NCBI RefSeq assembly: GCF_002733955.1
Contig: NZ_NVXQ01000026.1
Span: 34,163-98,162, forward strand
Source of the DNA: Hoeflea sp.
GTDB lineage: Bacteria > Pseudomonadota > Alphaproteobacteria > Rhizobiales > Rhizobiaceae
Direction: 5' to 3'
DNA: 64,000 bases
In this document: positions 56,276-64,000 of the stretch, piece by piece
How the letters are laid out: each line of letters begins with the position of its first letter
Numbering within the stretch: position 1 is the stretch's first letter
Notes under the pieces: model-generated
Seen by the model: the letters and a program-made list of their open reading frames with translations, nothing else
Databases searched by the model: none
Told to the model about the DNA's origin: nothing
Made by a program: the position numbers and the translations under genes

Positions 56276-56567
56276 GCTTACGCAAGCAGCCGACCAGGAT
56301 TTCGAGAGGATCTTCGAGTTTGGTATCGACCAGTTCGGCCTTGCGCAGGCGCTCGAATACCAGAACGGTATGAAACATCGTTTCGACCAACTGGCCCAGC
56401 AGCCGAACCTCTACCAGGCCGTAGACCACATACGACAAGGCTACCGCCGCAGCGTCTACCGGGCGCATTCAATCTACTACAGGATTGACCAGGAGTTAGT
56501 CCTGATCGTCCGCATTCTGGGGCGCGAAAATCCAGAGACATCTCTGCCGGACCAGAGTGACACTTAA
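56262..56567 (+). CDS. parE: ParE-type toxin
   Basis: 101 residues. RLTQAADQDFERIFEFGIDQFG at the start and YRRSVYRAHSIYYRID with LVLIVRILGRE at the end are typical for ParE. Probably a gyrase inhibitor. It is the convergent neighbour of the SLC13 gene. Confidence 0.92.
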   Translation: MVRYRLTQAADQDFERIFEFGIDQFGLAQALEYQNGMKHRFDQLAQQPNLYQAVDHIRQGYRRSVYRAHSIYYRIDQELVLIVRILGRENPETSLPDQSDT

Positions 56568-56613
56568 CCTCTTTATGGCATCGCCTTTGCAGAGGGCCGA
56601 ATGCCGCCCCTCC

Positions 56614-58380
56614 CTAGAACGGCCACACCCAGGCGATCATCGGCACGCCGACGACGATGACCAGCACCTCGAGCATCAGGCCCATGCGCCAGTAATCGCC
56701 GAAGCGGTAGTTGCCCGGGCCCATGATGATGGTGTTGTTCTTGTGCCCGATCGGCGTGAGGAAGGCGCAGGAGGCGGCGACTGCCACGCCCATCAGGAAC
56801 GGGTCCGGACTGGCGCCGATGGAATTGGCGACCGAGACCCCGATCGGCGCTGCAATCAGTGCGGTGGCGACGTTGTTGAGAAAATCCGACAGTGTCATGG
56901 TGATGACCATCAGCACTGCGAGCACGCCCCAGGCCGGCAGGTTCTCGGTCTGAGTGACGATCAGATTGGCAATCAGCTGGCTGCCGCCGGTCTCCTCCAG
57001 CGCCGCGGCCACCGGGATGAGGCAGGCCAGCAGCACGATCACCTTCCACTCGATCAGGGCGTAGAAATCCCGCCCGTTGATGATCCCGAGCAGCAGATAG
57101 GCCACCACGCAGAGCCCCAGCCCGATCGCCAGCGATGTGATTCCCAGCACCGACAGCGCGATCGCCGCGGCAAAGATGCTGATCGCCAGAAACGCCTTGG
57201 TCCGCTGCAGCACCTCGAGGCGGCGGTTTTCCAGCGGCAGCACACCAAGCCACTGGCTGGCGGCCGCGATGTTCTTGTCCGGCCCGATCAGCAGCAGCAG
57301 GTCGCCGGCCTTGATCGGCAGGTGGCTGACCCGCTCGCGAAACCGCTGGCCCTGCCGTGAAATGCCGAGCAGCGTCACGCCGTGGCGCTGGATCAGCCGG
57401 AGCCCGAGCATGGTACGGCCAACCGCACTGGATTCCTCCGGCACGATGGCCTCGACCAGGCTCAGCGACTTGCCCATGAGGCCGCCATGCTCCTCGGTGC
57501 CGATGGCATCGAGTTCGGCCGCCCCCATGAAAGCCTCGATCTGTTTCGGGTCGCCTTCGAGCACCAGGAAATCGCCTTCGCGGATTTCCCGCGCCTGCGA
57601 GAAGCCCGGCAACCGCTTGCCGTTTCGGGTCAGGCCGAGAATTGAAACGTCGTTCTCCTCGGCAAGGGGATAGAGCTCGCTCACCGCATGGCCGGTGGAT
57701 TTCGAGCCTTCCTTGACCCGGGCCTCCGCGACATAAAGCCCGGCATCGCCGTCGAGCGACATCGCGTCGGGCCGAGAGGGGATCAGCCGCCAGCCAAGGA
57801 ACGCCACGTAGAAAATACCGACAGCAGAGACTGCGAGGCCGACCGGGGCAAAATCGAACATCGAGAACGGCGCGCCGAGCACATCCTGCCGGTATTGCGC
57901 AATCACGATGTTCGGCGGCGTGCCGATCAGCGTGATCATGCCGCCCAGAATGGTGCCGAAGGACAGCGGCATCAGCGTCAGCGACACCGCCCGCTTGGCC
58001 TTGCGCGCCGCATCCATGTCGAGCGACATCAGCAGTGCCAGCGCCGCGACATTGTTGATGATCGCCGACAATATGGCGCCTGCGATCGCCATGATGCCGA
58101 TATGCGTCGACAAGGCCCGGTCCGGCCGTGTGACGAAACGGGCGATCAGTTCGACCGCCCCGGAATTCATCAGCCCGCGCGAGACGATGAGCACCAGCGC
58201 GATGATGACGACCGCGGGATGTCCGAAGCCGTGAAAGGCATCCTCGGGCGCAATCAACCCGACAAGCACGGTGACCAGCAAGGCCACGAAGGCAACCATG
58301 TCATAGCGCACCCGGCCCCAGACCAGCATGCCGAACAGCACGATCAGAATTCCAAACAGCATGATCTGGTCGGTGGTCAT
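56614..58380 (-). CDS. SLC13/DASS-family permease with two RCK-C domains
   Basis: 588 residues. About eleven to twelve membrane helices in two blocks, interrupted at about 200-385 by a soluble part with two TrkA-C (RCK_C) domains (each like REGDFLVLEGDPKQIEAF and IKAGDLLLLIGPDK). Conserved GGMITLIGTPPNIV and SDFLNNVATALIAAP belong to the two substrate loops. Members import sulfate or dicarboxylates with sodium. Start at ATG 58380; the earlier in-frame start gives a poor, Arg-rich extension. Confidence 0.9.
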   Translation of the reverse strand: MTTDQIMLFGILIVLFGMLVWGRVRYDMVAFVALLVTVLVGLIAPEDAFHGFGHPAVVIIALVLIVSRGLMNSGAVELIARFVTRPDRALSTHIGIMAIAGAILSAIINNVAALALLMSLDMDAARKAKRAVSLTLMPLSFGTILGGMITLIGTPPNIVIAQYRQDVLGAPFSMFDFAPVGLAVSAVGIFYVAFLGWRLIPSRPDAMSLDGDAGLYVAEARVKEGSKSTGHAVSELYPLAEENDVSILGLTRNGKRLPGFSQAREIREGDFLVLEGDPKQIEAFMGAAELDAIGTEEHGGLMGKSLSLVEAIVPEESSAVGRTMLGLRLIQRHGVTLLGISRQGQRFRERVSHLPIKAGDLLLLIGPDKNIAAASQWLGVLPLENRRLEVLQRTKAFLAISIFAAAIALSVLGITSLAIGLGLCVVAYLLLGIINGRDFYALIEWKVIVLLACLIPVAAALEETGGSQLIANLIVTQTENLPAWGVLAVLMVITMTLSDFLNNVATALIAAPIGVSVANSIGASPDPFLMGVAVAASCAFLTPIGHKNNTIIMGPGNYRFGDYWRMGLMLEVLVIVVGVPMIAWVWPF

Positions 58381-58654
58381 GAAACTCGTCCTGTTGCCCG
58401 GCGTGCGACATGCACGGTTGCAGCTTGGGTTACATGGCCGCAAGTGCCGGTCAACCGGTTTCCGCACCCGGCAATGCAGATCAATCGAAGCCAGTTCGCC
58501 GGCTCCGGCCTTTGCACGATCCTACTCCGCCGGATGCAATTTGGTGGATCAGCCCGACACGTCCGGCATCTCTGTTTGTACATCGCCATTGGCGTCACCC
58601 AGCATGCCAGCCTTGAACATCAGCACTGGCATCCAATGGCGAATTCAGTCTGGA

Positions 58655-60322
58655 TCAGGGCAGCGCGATCTTGCGGCCCGCCGGGGCCAGGGGGCGTTGC
58701 TTGCCGTCGGCAGAACCTTTCTGGTCAGGCCCTTCCCGGACCATGCCTTCGAGATGCTCGCCCCAGACCGTGTCCTTGTTGCGCCCGGAGATCTTGGACC
58801 GGTAAAGCGCGATGTCCGCAGCCTTTGCGCAGTCGGCCAGTGCCGTTCCGGCTTCGGGAGCAATGGCAATGCCGGCCGAAAACGACAAGGCGACGCCTTC
58901 CAGCTCGGCCACCGTCCGGATGGCGAGTTCGTGCCGCCACTGCGCACAACGCTCAAGCGCGGACTCGCGGCTCGTGGCCGGCAGCACGACGAGGAATTCC
59001 TCGCCGCCATAGCGGAACGCCATCTCCGGACCGTGCAGGCTTTCGCTGAGGATGCGGGCAAAGGTGGCCAGCACCTTGTCGCCAACATCGTGCCCGTACC
59101 GGTCATTGACCTGCTTGAAATAATCGAGATCCACGATGATCAGCGAGACCGGCGCGGATTCGCGCGCCCTCGACAGCAGCGGCGGAATAACGGTGCTGGC
59201 GTGGCGGCGGTTGAACAGTCCGGTCAGGTGATCGTGAAACGCCTGCTGCTCCAGCTGTTCCTGCAGCCGCAGATTTTCCTCGAGCCGCAGTTTCAGCGCC
59301 TGCCCGGCATCCGAGAGATCTTTCTGAGCGGCTTCGCGCGCGGTGACGTCGCGCAACACGATCATCACGTTGCCCTGCCGGCCCCATTGCTCCAGGGGCT
59401 TGATGGACACCTCGAAGATCTTCTGCATGGCCTCGAAGTGAACGATCGGTTTCCTGGCCTCGTTCGTCGTATCTCTTGCAACGAAGGCAATGAGCGGATG
59501 GGAAGGCGGGAGCTTCGTGCCGACGGTTTCTTTGCTGAATCCCGTCAGCTTCTCCGCTGCCGGATTCATCTCGAGCACCAGGCCGCTTGGCTCCAGCACC
59601 ACGATCGGGTCAGGCAGGATCGAGAAGATGACGTCCCGCGCAATCGGCGGCGCGATGAACAGCTTGCCGCGGTGATGTGCGAACAGCACGGCCAGCACGG
59701 TGGCGCTGAAGGCGAAGGGCGTCGGATCATCATTGAAGAGCCGGAACCCGAACAGGTGGAAAGCCGCGTTGCCCCCCCAGGGAACACACGTGGCGACCAG
59801 CAGGGCGACCATCTGGCGCCTGTGCAGGCGAGACGCGCGTTTCAGCTGCGAAATCGACATCAGGCAGGCAAGCAGCATGAAGAGATACATTCCGCCCAGC
59901 AACACGTAAAACAGCCATCCGTGCGAGAAGCTCGGCCGTTCCGCGTTGACGATGCCGGTGTAGATCCAGTGGTGATAGCCGTCCGTCAGGGCGGCGAAGC
60001 CCGCAAGCCCGCTGAAGGCGAGCATGAGAGCGATTGGAAGGCGCCTGGTCACCTGGCTGAAGCCTGCATGATCAAGAAAGCCTGCCGACCAGAAAAGCGG
60101 CGTGGCGATGATGCCGAACCAGGCGAGCCTGCTGAACAGGACCTTGTCCGGCAGCTCCTCGCTGTTGAGCCGAAGCACCACCATCGCGATCCACCAGACC
60201 GACGCCACGGCTGCCAGCCCGAAGGCCATACGCCCCGGGGCTTCCGGCGACCGGATGATTCGTCCGACAACGAGGACCGCGAGCAACGCGATCACCAGCA
60301 GGGCCGGGGTTGAATAGTGCAT
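58655..60322 (-). CDS. 7TM-PAS-GGDEF diguanylate cyclase
   Basis: 555 residues. N-terminal seven-helix sensor of the histidine-kinase 7TM type (about 5-225), a PAS domain (about 235-345, with PNPAAEKLTGFS-like EMNPAAEKLTGFS), a short coiled coil, then a GGDEF domain (about 375-530) with active-site GGEEF in FRYGGEEFLVVLP. It makes cyclic di-GMP. The RxxD inhibitory site before GGEEF is replaced by HGPE, so product feedback is probably absent. AAGGA six bases before ATG 60322 supports the start; ATG 60391 is possible. Confidence 0.9.
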   Translation of the reverse strand: MHYSTPALLVIALLAVLVVGRIIRSPEAPGRMAFGLAAVASVWWIAMVVLRLNSEELPDKVLFSRLAWFGIIATPLFWSAGFLDHAGFSQVTRRLPIALMLAFSGLAGFAALTDGYHHWIYTGIVNAERPSFSHGWLFYVLLGGMYLFMLLACLMSISQLKRASRLHRRQMVALLVATCVPWGGNAAFHLFGFRLFNDDPTPFAFSATVLAVLFAHHRGKLFIAPPIARDVIFSILPDPIVVLEPSGLVLEMNPAAEKLTGFSKETVGTKLPPSHPLIAFVARDTTNEARKPIVHFEAMQKIFEVSIKPLEQWGRQGNVMIVLRDVTAREAAQKDLSDAGQALKLRLEENLRLQEQLEQQAFHDHLTGLFNRRHASTVIPPLLSRARESAPVSLIIVDLDYFKQVNDRYGHDVGDKVLATFARILSESLHGPEMAFRYGGEEFLVVLPATSRESALERCAQWRHELAIRTVAELEGVALSFSAGIAIAPEAGTALADCAKAADIALYRSKISGRNKDTVWGEHLEGMVREGPDQKGSADGKQRPLAPAGRKIALP

Positions 60323-60595
60323 CGTCAGTCCTTCAGGCATTCCGGAAGAGCGGAGTTCCATCGCGCCGCCGGGCATTTCTGATCCAGCCATACGCGAGTT
60401 TCCCTAACGAAGTTTTGCCATCCGCCACCTTGTTTGCCCGCCAGCGGATTTGTCCCGGGCAGCCGCGCGAAAATCTCGCGCTGTACCCTGCCGCATGGCC
60501 AGCGGAGGCCGCGGCCCCATCAAAACGAGCGGCGCCGGAAAGGATGTCCCGGCGCCGCGTCTGGTTTTCATCATGTATTTGGACTGAAGCCTGTC

Positions 60596-61018
60596 TCAGC
60601 GCGATTTTCCGATGAAGGACACTTTCAGCTTGCCGGAATAGGCGTTCATCTTGGCGCCAAACAGGGCGTGGTGCTTCCTGGCCAGATAGGAATACTCGGT
60701 ACCGCGGCAGTCGAGCATCTTGATCTGCCGGTAGCCCGAGCGGCGCAGGCTTTCAGCGCCGGCACGGCAATCCTTGCGGGCCACCTTGACGACCTCGTTC
60801 TTGCGGCCGTTGCGGTGATCACGAACCGTGTCCTGCTTGCCGACGCGGTGGTCGCGGGTCTGCGCCTGGGCCGGCGCACGGTGGTCACGGATCTTGCGTT
60901 CGACAGCGGGACGGTGATCACGGACATTGGAGGCGGAATCGCGGGCCTGAACCGGCGTCTGGATCATCAGCGTTGTCAGGGCGGCTGCGGTGAGGGCGAG
61001 AATGGATTTGTTGAACAT
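60596..61018 (-). CDS. Secreted protein with 11-residue RDHR repeat
   Basis: 140 residues. Signal peptide about 1-26 (ending VQA-RD). Then four RDHR motifs at 33-36, 44-47, 55-58 and 66-69, spaced exactly 11 residues apart. The C-terminal 70 residues form a compact domain with two cysteines (84 and 104) in KDCRAGAESL and MLDCRGTEY, likely a disulfide. GGAG before ATG 61018 supports the start. No known family is recognised. Confidence 0.75.
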   Translation of the reverse strand: MFNKSILALTAAALTTLMIQTPVQARDSASNVRDHRPAVERKIRDHRAPAQAQTRDHRVGKQDTVRDHRNGRKNEVVKVARKDCRAGAESLRRSGYRQIKMLDCRGTEYSYLARKHHALFGAKMNAYSGKLKVSFIGKSR

Positions 61019-61246
61019 TGTCTGGCTCCGGGTGGTGTGTGTTGCAATGACCTCACCATGATCCGCGCCGCTTGAACCGTTTCTGAAACCATCATTCATG
61101 AACCATTCATCTGCTCACCGGGCGCCGGCAAGCGCTTCGAAGTTCGGCCCGCACGGCTTTGGTTTTTCCGATTGCAGCAAGACGCGCCCTGTGCATAGCT
61201 CCACAGGTCACACTGCTGAACATCCTTGTCGCCGGAGAAAGGCCCC

Positions 61247-62053
61247 ATGAAGCATGTCGGTATGGCGCTGATCGCTCTCGTAACACTTGCATCGCCGCCA
61301 GCCGGTGCAAAGACCATCTGCACCATCCTGGCGGACGCCGCCTCCGGAGAGGTGCTGTTGGAGGAAGGTGACTGCCGCAGCCGTGTCACCCCCGCGTCCA
61401 CGTTCAAGATCCCGCTGAGCCTGATGGGCTTTGACGCGGGATACCTGCGCAGCGCCAATTCGCCGGTGATGCCGTTCAAGGCCGGTTACCCCGACTGGCG
61501 CGGCGACAACTGGACTCAGGCGACCGATCCGCAGCGCTGGATGAAATATTCGGTCCTCTGGTATTCCTATCACATCACCGCCGCCCTCGGGGTCGACGGG
61601 CTTGCGGATTACACGCGGCGCTTCGGCTATGGCAACGCCGATCTGTCGGGCGATGCAGGCAAGAACAACGCCCTGACGCGTGCATGGATCAGCTCCTCGC
61701 TGAAGATCGCACCGCTGGAGCAGGTGGCATTCCTGCGCAGACTGCTTCATCGCACCCTGCCGGTCACCCCCGCCGCAATGGACCAGACCCTGGCCCTTGT
61801 CGAAACCGTGCCGGCGGGCGATGGCTGGGCAATTTCCGGCAAGACCGGTGCCGCCTATCCGCGCCGGGCCGACGGCTCTTTCGACAGGGCACGCGGCTGG
61901 GGCTGGTTTGTCGGCTGGGCCAGCAAGGGGGATCGGACGGTGGTTTTTGCGCGGCTCAACCAGGACGAAAGGCGCGAGAAGGGCTCCGTCGGGATCAGGA
62001 ACAAGAAGGCGTTTGTGAAGGAGTGGCCGCAACTGATTGCAAGGGTCAGGTAG
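61247..62053 (+). CDS. Class D beta-lactamase
   Basis: 268 residues. Signal peptide about 1-21. Active-site motifs of class D serine enzymes are in order: Ser51-Thr-Phe-Lys54, Ser102-Val-Leu (usually S-x-V), Tyr128-Gly-Asn, Trp147 in AWISSSLKI, and Lys199-Thr-Gly. The lysine of the first motif is normally carbamylated. GAAAGG before ATG 61247 fixes the start. Such chromosomal class D genes are common in Hyphomicrobiales and need not cause clinical resistance. It is followed by a metallo-hydrolase gene in the same direction. Confidence 0.9.
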   Translation: MKHVGMALIALVTLASPPAGAKTICTILADAASGEVLLEEGDCRSRVTPASTFKIPLSLMGFDAGYLRSANSPVMPFKAGYPDWRGDNWTQATDPQRWMKYSVLWYSYHITAALGVDGLADYTRRFGYGNADLSGDAGKNNALTRAWISSSLKIAPLEQVAFLRRLLHRTLPVTPAAMDQTLALVETVPAGDGWAISGKTGAAYPRRADGSFDRARGWGWFVGWASKGDRTVVFARLNQDERREKGSVGIRNKKAFVKEWPQLIARVR

Positions 62054-62131
62054 GTGACTTCGGACCACCCCGGGGGCGACGAGCCTGCCGAAGCACTTGA
62101 TCGCGCCCCCCTCGCCCCCATATCTCCTCCC

Positions 62132-63211
62132 ATGAAACGCCGCTCCTTTCTCAAATTCACTGCTTTCGCCGCCCTCTTCGGGATCGGCGCATCGGGGACC
62201 GCCATGGCTGTTGCACGCAACTCCAATCGCTATCATTCCGGCCCGGTCAGCGATCATTTCGACGGGACGCGGTTCTTCAATCCCGACGGCTCTGCGCCAA
62301 AGGGGTTTTCCGATCTGCTGAAGTGGAAATTCGGCGGCACCCAGGCCAAGTGGCCGACCTCGGTGAAAAGCCCCTTTGCCCCGGCCCGGCCCGAGCCGCG
62401 CGTGGAAGGCGACCGGTTGCGCATCACCATGGTCGGTCACGCCACCATGCTGATCCAGACCGCAGGCCTCAACATCCTCACCGACCCGGTCTGGTCCGAC
62501 CGCGCCAGTCCGGTGGCGTTTGCCGGACCCAAGCGCGTCACCGCACCCGGCATCGCCTTCGAGGATCTGCCCGAGATCGACATGGTGCTCTTGTCGCACA
62601 ATCATTACGACCATCTCGACCTGGTCACGCTGGCGCGGCTGCGGCTGTCGCACAATCCGCTGGTGATCACGCCGCTGGGCAACGACACCATCATCAAGGC
62701 GCATGTGCCGACCATGCGGGTGATGACCGGCGACTGGGGCGACGCCATCAAGTCCGGCCCGGCCACGGTGCATTTCGAACCCTGCCATCACTGGTCCGCA
62801 CGTGGCGTCAATGACCGCTCGATGGCGCTCTGGGCCGCCTTCGTGCTGGAAACGCCGGGCGGCAAGATCCTGCATATCGGCGACACCGGCTACGACAAGG
62901 GCCGCCCCTACCAGAACGCCCGCGACCGGCACGGCAGGTTCCGCGCCGCGATCCTGCCGGTCGGCGCCTATGAGCCGCGCTGGTTCATGAAGGACCAGCA
63001 CCAGAGCCCCGACGAAGCCATCGACGGATTTCTCCTGTCTGGCGCCGACTATGCGCTGGGCCACCACTGGGGCACATTCCAGCTCACCGACGAAGGCCGC
63101 GAGGCGCCCGAAGAGCTGCTCTATGAGAAACTCGCCGAGAAGGGCGTGGCGAAGGAGCGCTTCAGGCCGCTGCATGTCGGTGAAGCCTGGGATTTCCCTG
63201 ACGTCGCCTGA
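62132..63211 (+). CDS. Tat-exported MBL-fold metallo-hydrolase (UlaG/NAPE-PLD-like)
   Basis: 359 residues. The N-terminus KRRSFLK is a twin-arginine signal, so it is folded with metal before export. The metal motif is [10 protein letters not shown] near 155-164; further ligands in [14 protein letters not shown] and GHHWGTF. This is the branch of the MBL fold near N-acyl-phosphatidylethanolamine phospholipase D, not class B beta-lactamases. Natural substrate unknown; a phosphodiester or lactone is likely. Confidence 0.87.
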   Translation: MKRRSFLKFTAFAALFGIGASGTAMAVARNSNRYHSGPVSDHFDGTRFFNPDGSAPKGFSDLLKWKFGGTQAKWPTSVKSPFAPARPEPRVEGDRLRITMVGHATMLIQTAGLNILTDPVWSDRASPVAFAGPKRVTAPGIAFEDLPEIDMVLLSHNHYDHLDLVTLARLRLSHNPLVITPLGNDTIIKAHVPTMRVMTGDWGDAIKSGPATVHFEPCHHWSARGVNDRSMALWAAFVLETPGGKILHIGDTGYDKGRPYQNARDRHGRFRAAILPVGAYEPRWFMKDQHQSPDEAIDGFLLSGADYALGHHWGTFQLTDEGREAPEELLYEKLAEKGVAKERFRPLHVGEAWDFPDVA

Positions 63212-63290
63212 ACCGGCGCCGACACTCCCGAGACTGGTAATCCCGGCACTTTTCGGCCATACAGCCCGCAAACAGAAACAGGTGCGTGTG

Positions 63291-64000
63291 ATGGGATCCA
63301 TGGTTCCTTTTGCCAAGATGAATGGACTGGGCAACGACATTGTCGTCATCGACATGCGTGGCCGCAGCGATACCGTGACCGCGGAGGCCGCGATTGCGCT
63401 GGCCGGCGGCGAGCGCACCGGCTTTGACCAGATCATGGCGATCCACGACATCGATCTCGACGGCGTCGATTACCGCATCGACATCCTCAACCGCGACGGC
63501 AGCCACGCCCAGGCCTGCGGCAACGGTACCAGATGCGTGGTTCAGGCGCTGGCTTCGGAGACCGGGCGCAAGAGTTTCACCTTCAGGACGCTGGCCGGCA
63601 TTCTCACTGCTGAAGAACACGAGGACGGGCTGGTCTCCGTCGACATGGGCGTGCCCGAGTTTCGCTGGGACCGGATCCCGCTGGCGGAAGAGTTTTACGA
63701 CACCACCCGCATCGAGCTGCAGGTCGGCCCGATTGATGCGCCGGTGCTGCACTCGCCTTCGGTGATGGCGATCGGCAACCCGCACGCCATCTTCTGGGTC
63801 AAGGAGGATGTCTGGTCCTATGATCTCGAGCGCTTCGGACCGCTTCTGGAAAACCACCCGATCTTCCCCGAGCGCGCCAACATCTCGATTGCCCGGGTGA
63901 AGGATGGCCAGACGCTTGATCTTCGCACCTGGGAACGCGGTGTCGGCCTGACCCGCGCCTGCGGCTCGGCCGCCTGCGCCGCCGCCGTCTGCGCCGCACG
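63291..64000 (+). CDS. dapF: Diaminopimelate epimerase, 3' truncated by window end
   Basis: 236 codons are present of a usual 275-300. Converts LL- to meso-diaminopimelate for lysine and peptidoglycan. The two catalytic cysteines are Cys76 in ACGNGTRC and Cys224 in RACGSAAC. The N-terminus [15 protein letters not shown] is typical. The start is ATG 63291 with AGGTG upstream; an ATG nine bases later is possible. Confidence 0.95.
   Translation, partial: MGSMVPFAKMNGLGNDIVVIDMRGRSDTVTAEAAIALAGGERTGFDQIMAIHDIDLDGVDYRIDILNRDGSHAQACGNGTRCVVQALASETGRKSFTFRTLAGILTAEEHEDGLVSVDMGVPEFRWDRIPLAEEFYDTTRIELQVGPIDAPVLHSPSVMAIGNPHAIFWVKEDVWSYDLERFGPLLENHPIFPERANISIARVKDGQTLDLRTWERGVGLTRACGSAACAAAVCAA

Noticed and set aside
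62132..63211. Metallo-beta-lactamase conferring antibiotic resistance.
   Set aside because: The protein belongs to the NAPE-PLD/UlaG-like branch by its HNHYDHLD context and length, not to class B beta-lactamases.

Overview
The window is GC-rich chromosomal DNA from an alphaproteobacterium, most likely a Hyphomicrobiales (Rhizobiales) member close to Rhizobiaceae such as a Hoeflea-like organism. The reasons are the TCA gene order mdh-sucC-sucD-sucA-sucB-lpd, the block ffh-chorismate mutase-rpsP-rimM-trmD-rplS, the S16 and L19 proteins with Ala/Glu-rich tails, an Omp19-type lipoprotein, DUF982 and rhizobial-style palindromic intergenic repeats. The genus is an inference. No rRNA, tRNA or CRISPR array was seen.

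Layout. 0-2.5 kb: start of an HxlR regulator diverging from a methanethiol methyltransferase (mddA) and an OsmC gene, then a decayed second copy of the priA 3' end and a small membrane protein. 2.5-11 kb: priA, a transaldolase-like gene, a PlsC-type acyltransferase, xerC, an alpha/beta hydrolase, a TraB/GumN protein and small genes. 11-23 kb, minus strand: lpd, sucB, sucA, sucD, sucC, mdh and zapE, the core of the TCA cycle, with two small extra genes among them, then an Omp19-like lipoprotein. 23-27.6 kb: msrA, an AhpD-like protein and a four-gene cassette (His-rich periplasmic protein, HupE/UreJ permease, membrane-anchored beta domain protein, His-tailed MFS exporter) that looks like a metal handling system and is preceded by a perfect dyad. 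27.7-32.2 kb: oxidoreductases, a LysR regulator and a PLP-dependent sulfur amino acid enzyme. 32.4-36 kb: the sdhCDAB operon. 36-40 kb: GNAT, secreted protein, DUF982 and leuC.

40-48 kb is a more accessory stretch: a LysR/small-protein pair, a methyltransferase, a polar amino acid ABC system without an ATPase gene, and a complete IS481-type element that has split a palindromic repeat in two, followed by about 0.8 kb without a recognisable gene. 48-54.3 kb is the conserved translation block (rplS, trmD, rimM, rpsP, aroQ-type chorismate mutase, ffh), where trmD is fused in frame to a GNAT acetyltransferase. 54.4-63.2 kb is a second accessory stretch between ffh and dapF: two toxin-antitoxin pairs flanking a hemolysin III gene, an SLC13 permease, a 7TM-PAS-GGDEF protein, a secreted protein with an 11-residue RDHR repeat, a class D beta-lactamase and a Tat-exported metallo-hydrolase. 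The window ends inside dapF.

Most promising for follow-up: the TrmD-GNAT fusion, the His-rich/HupE/anchor/MFS cassette with its operator-like dyad, the IS insertion with an exact target duplication inside a structured repeat, the priA 3'-end duplication, and a 48-bp two-part inverted repeat upstream of ffh.
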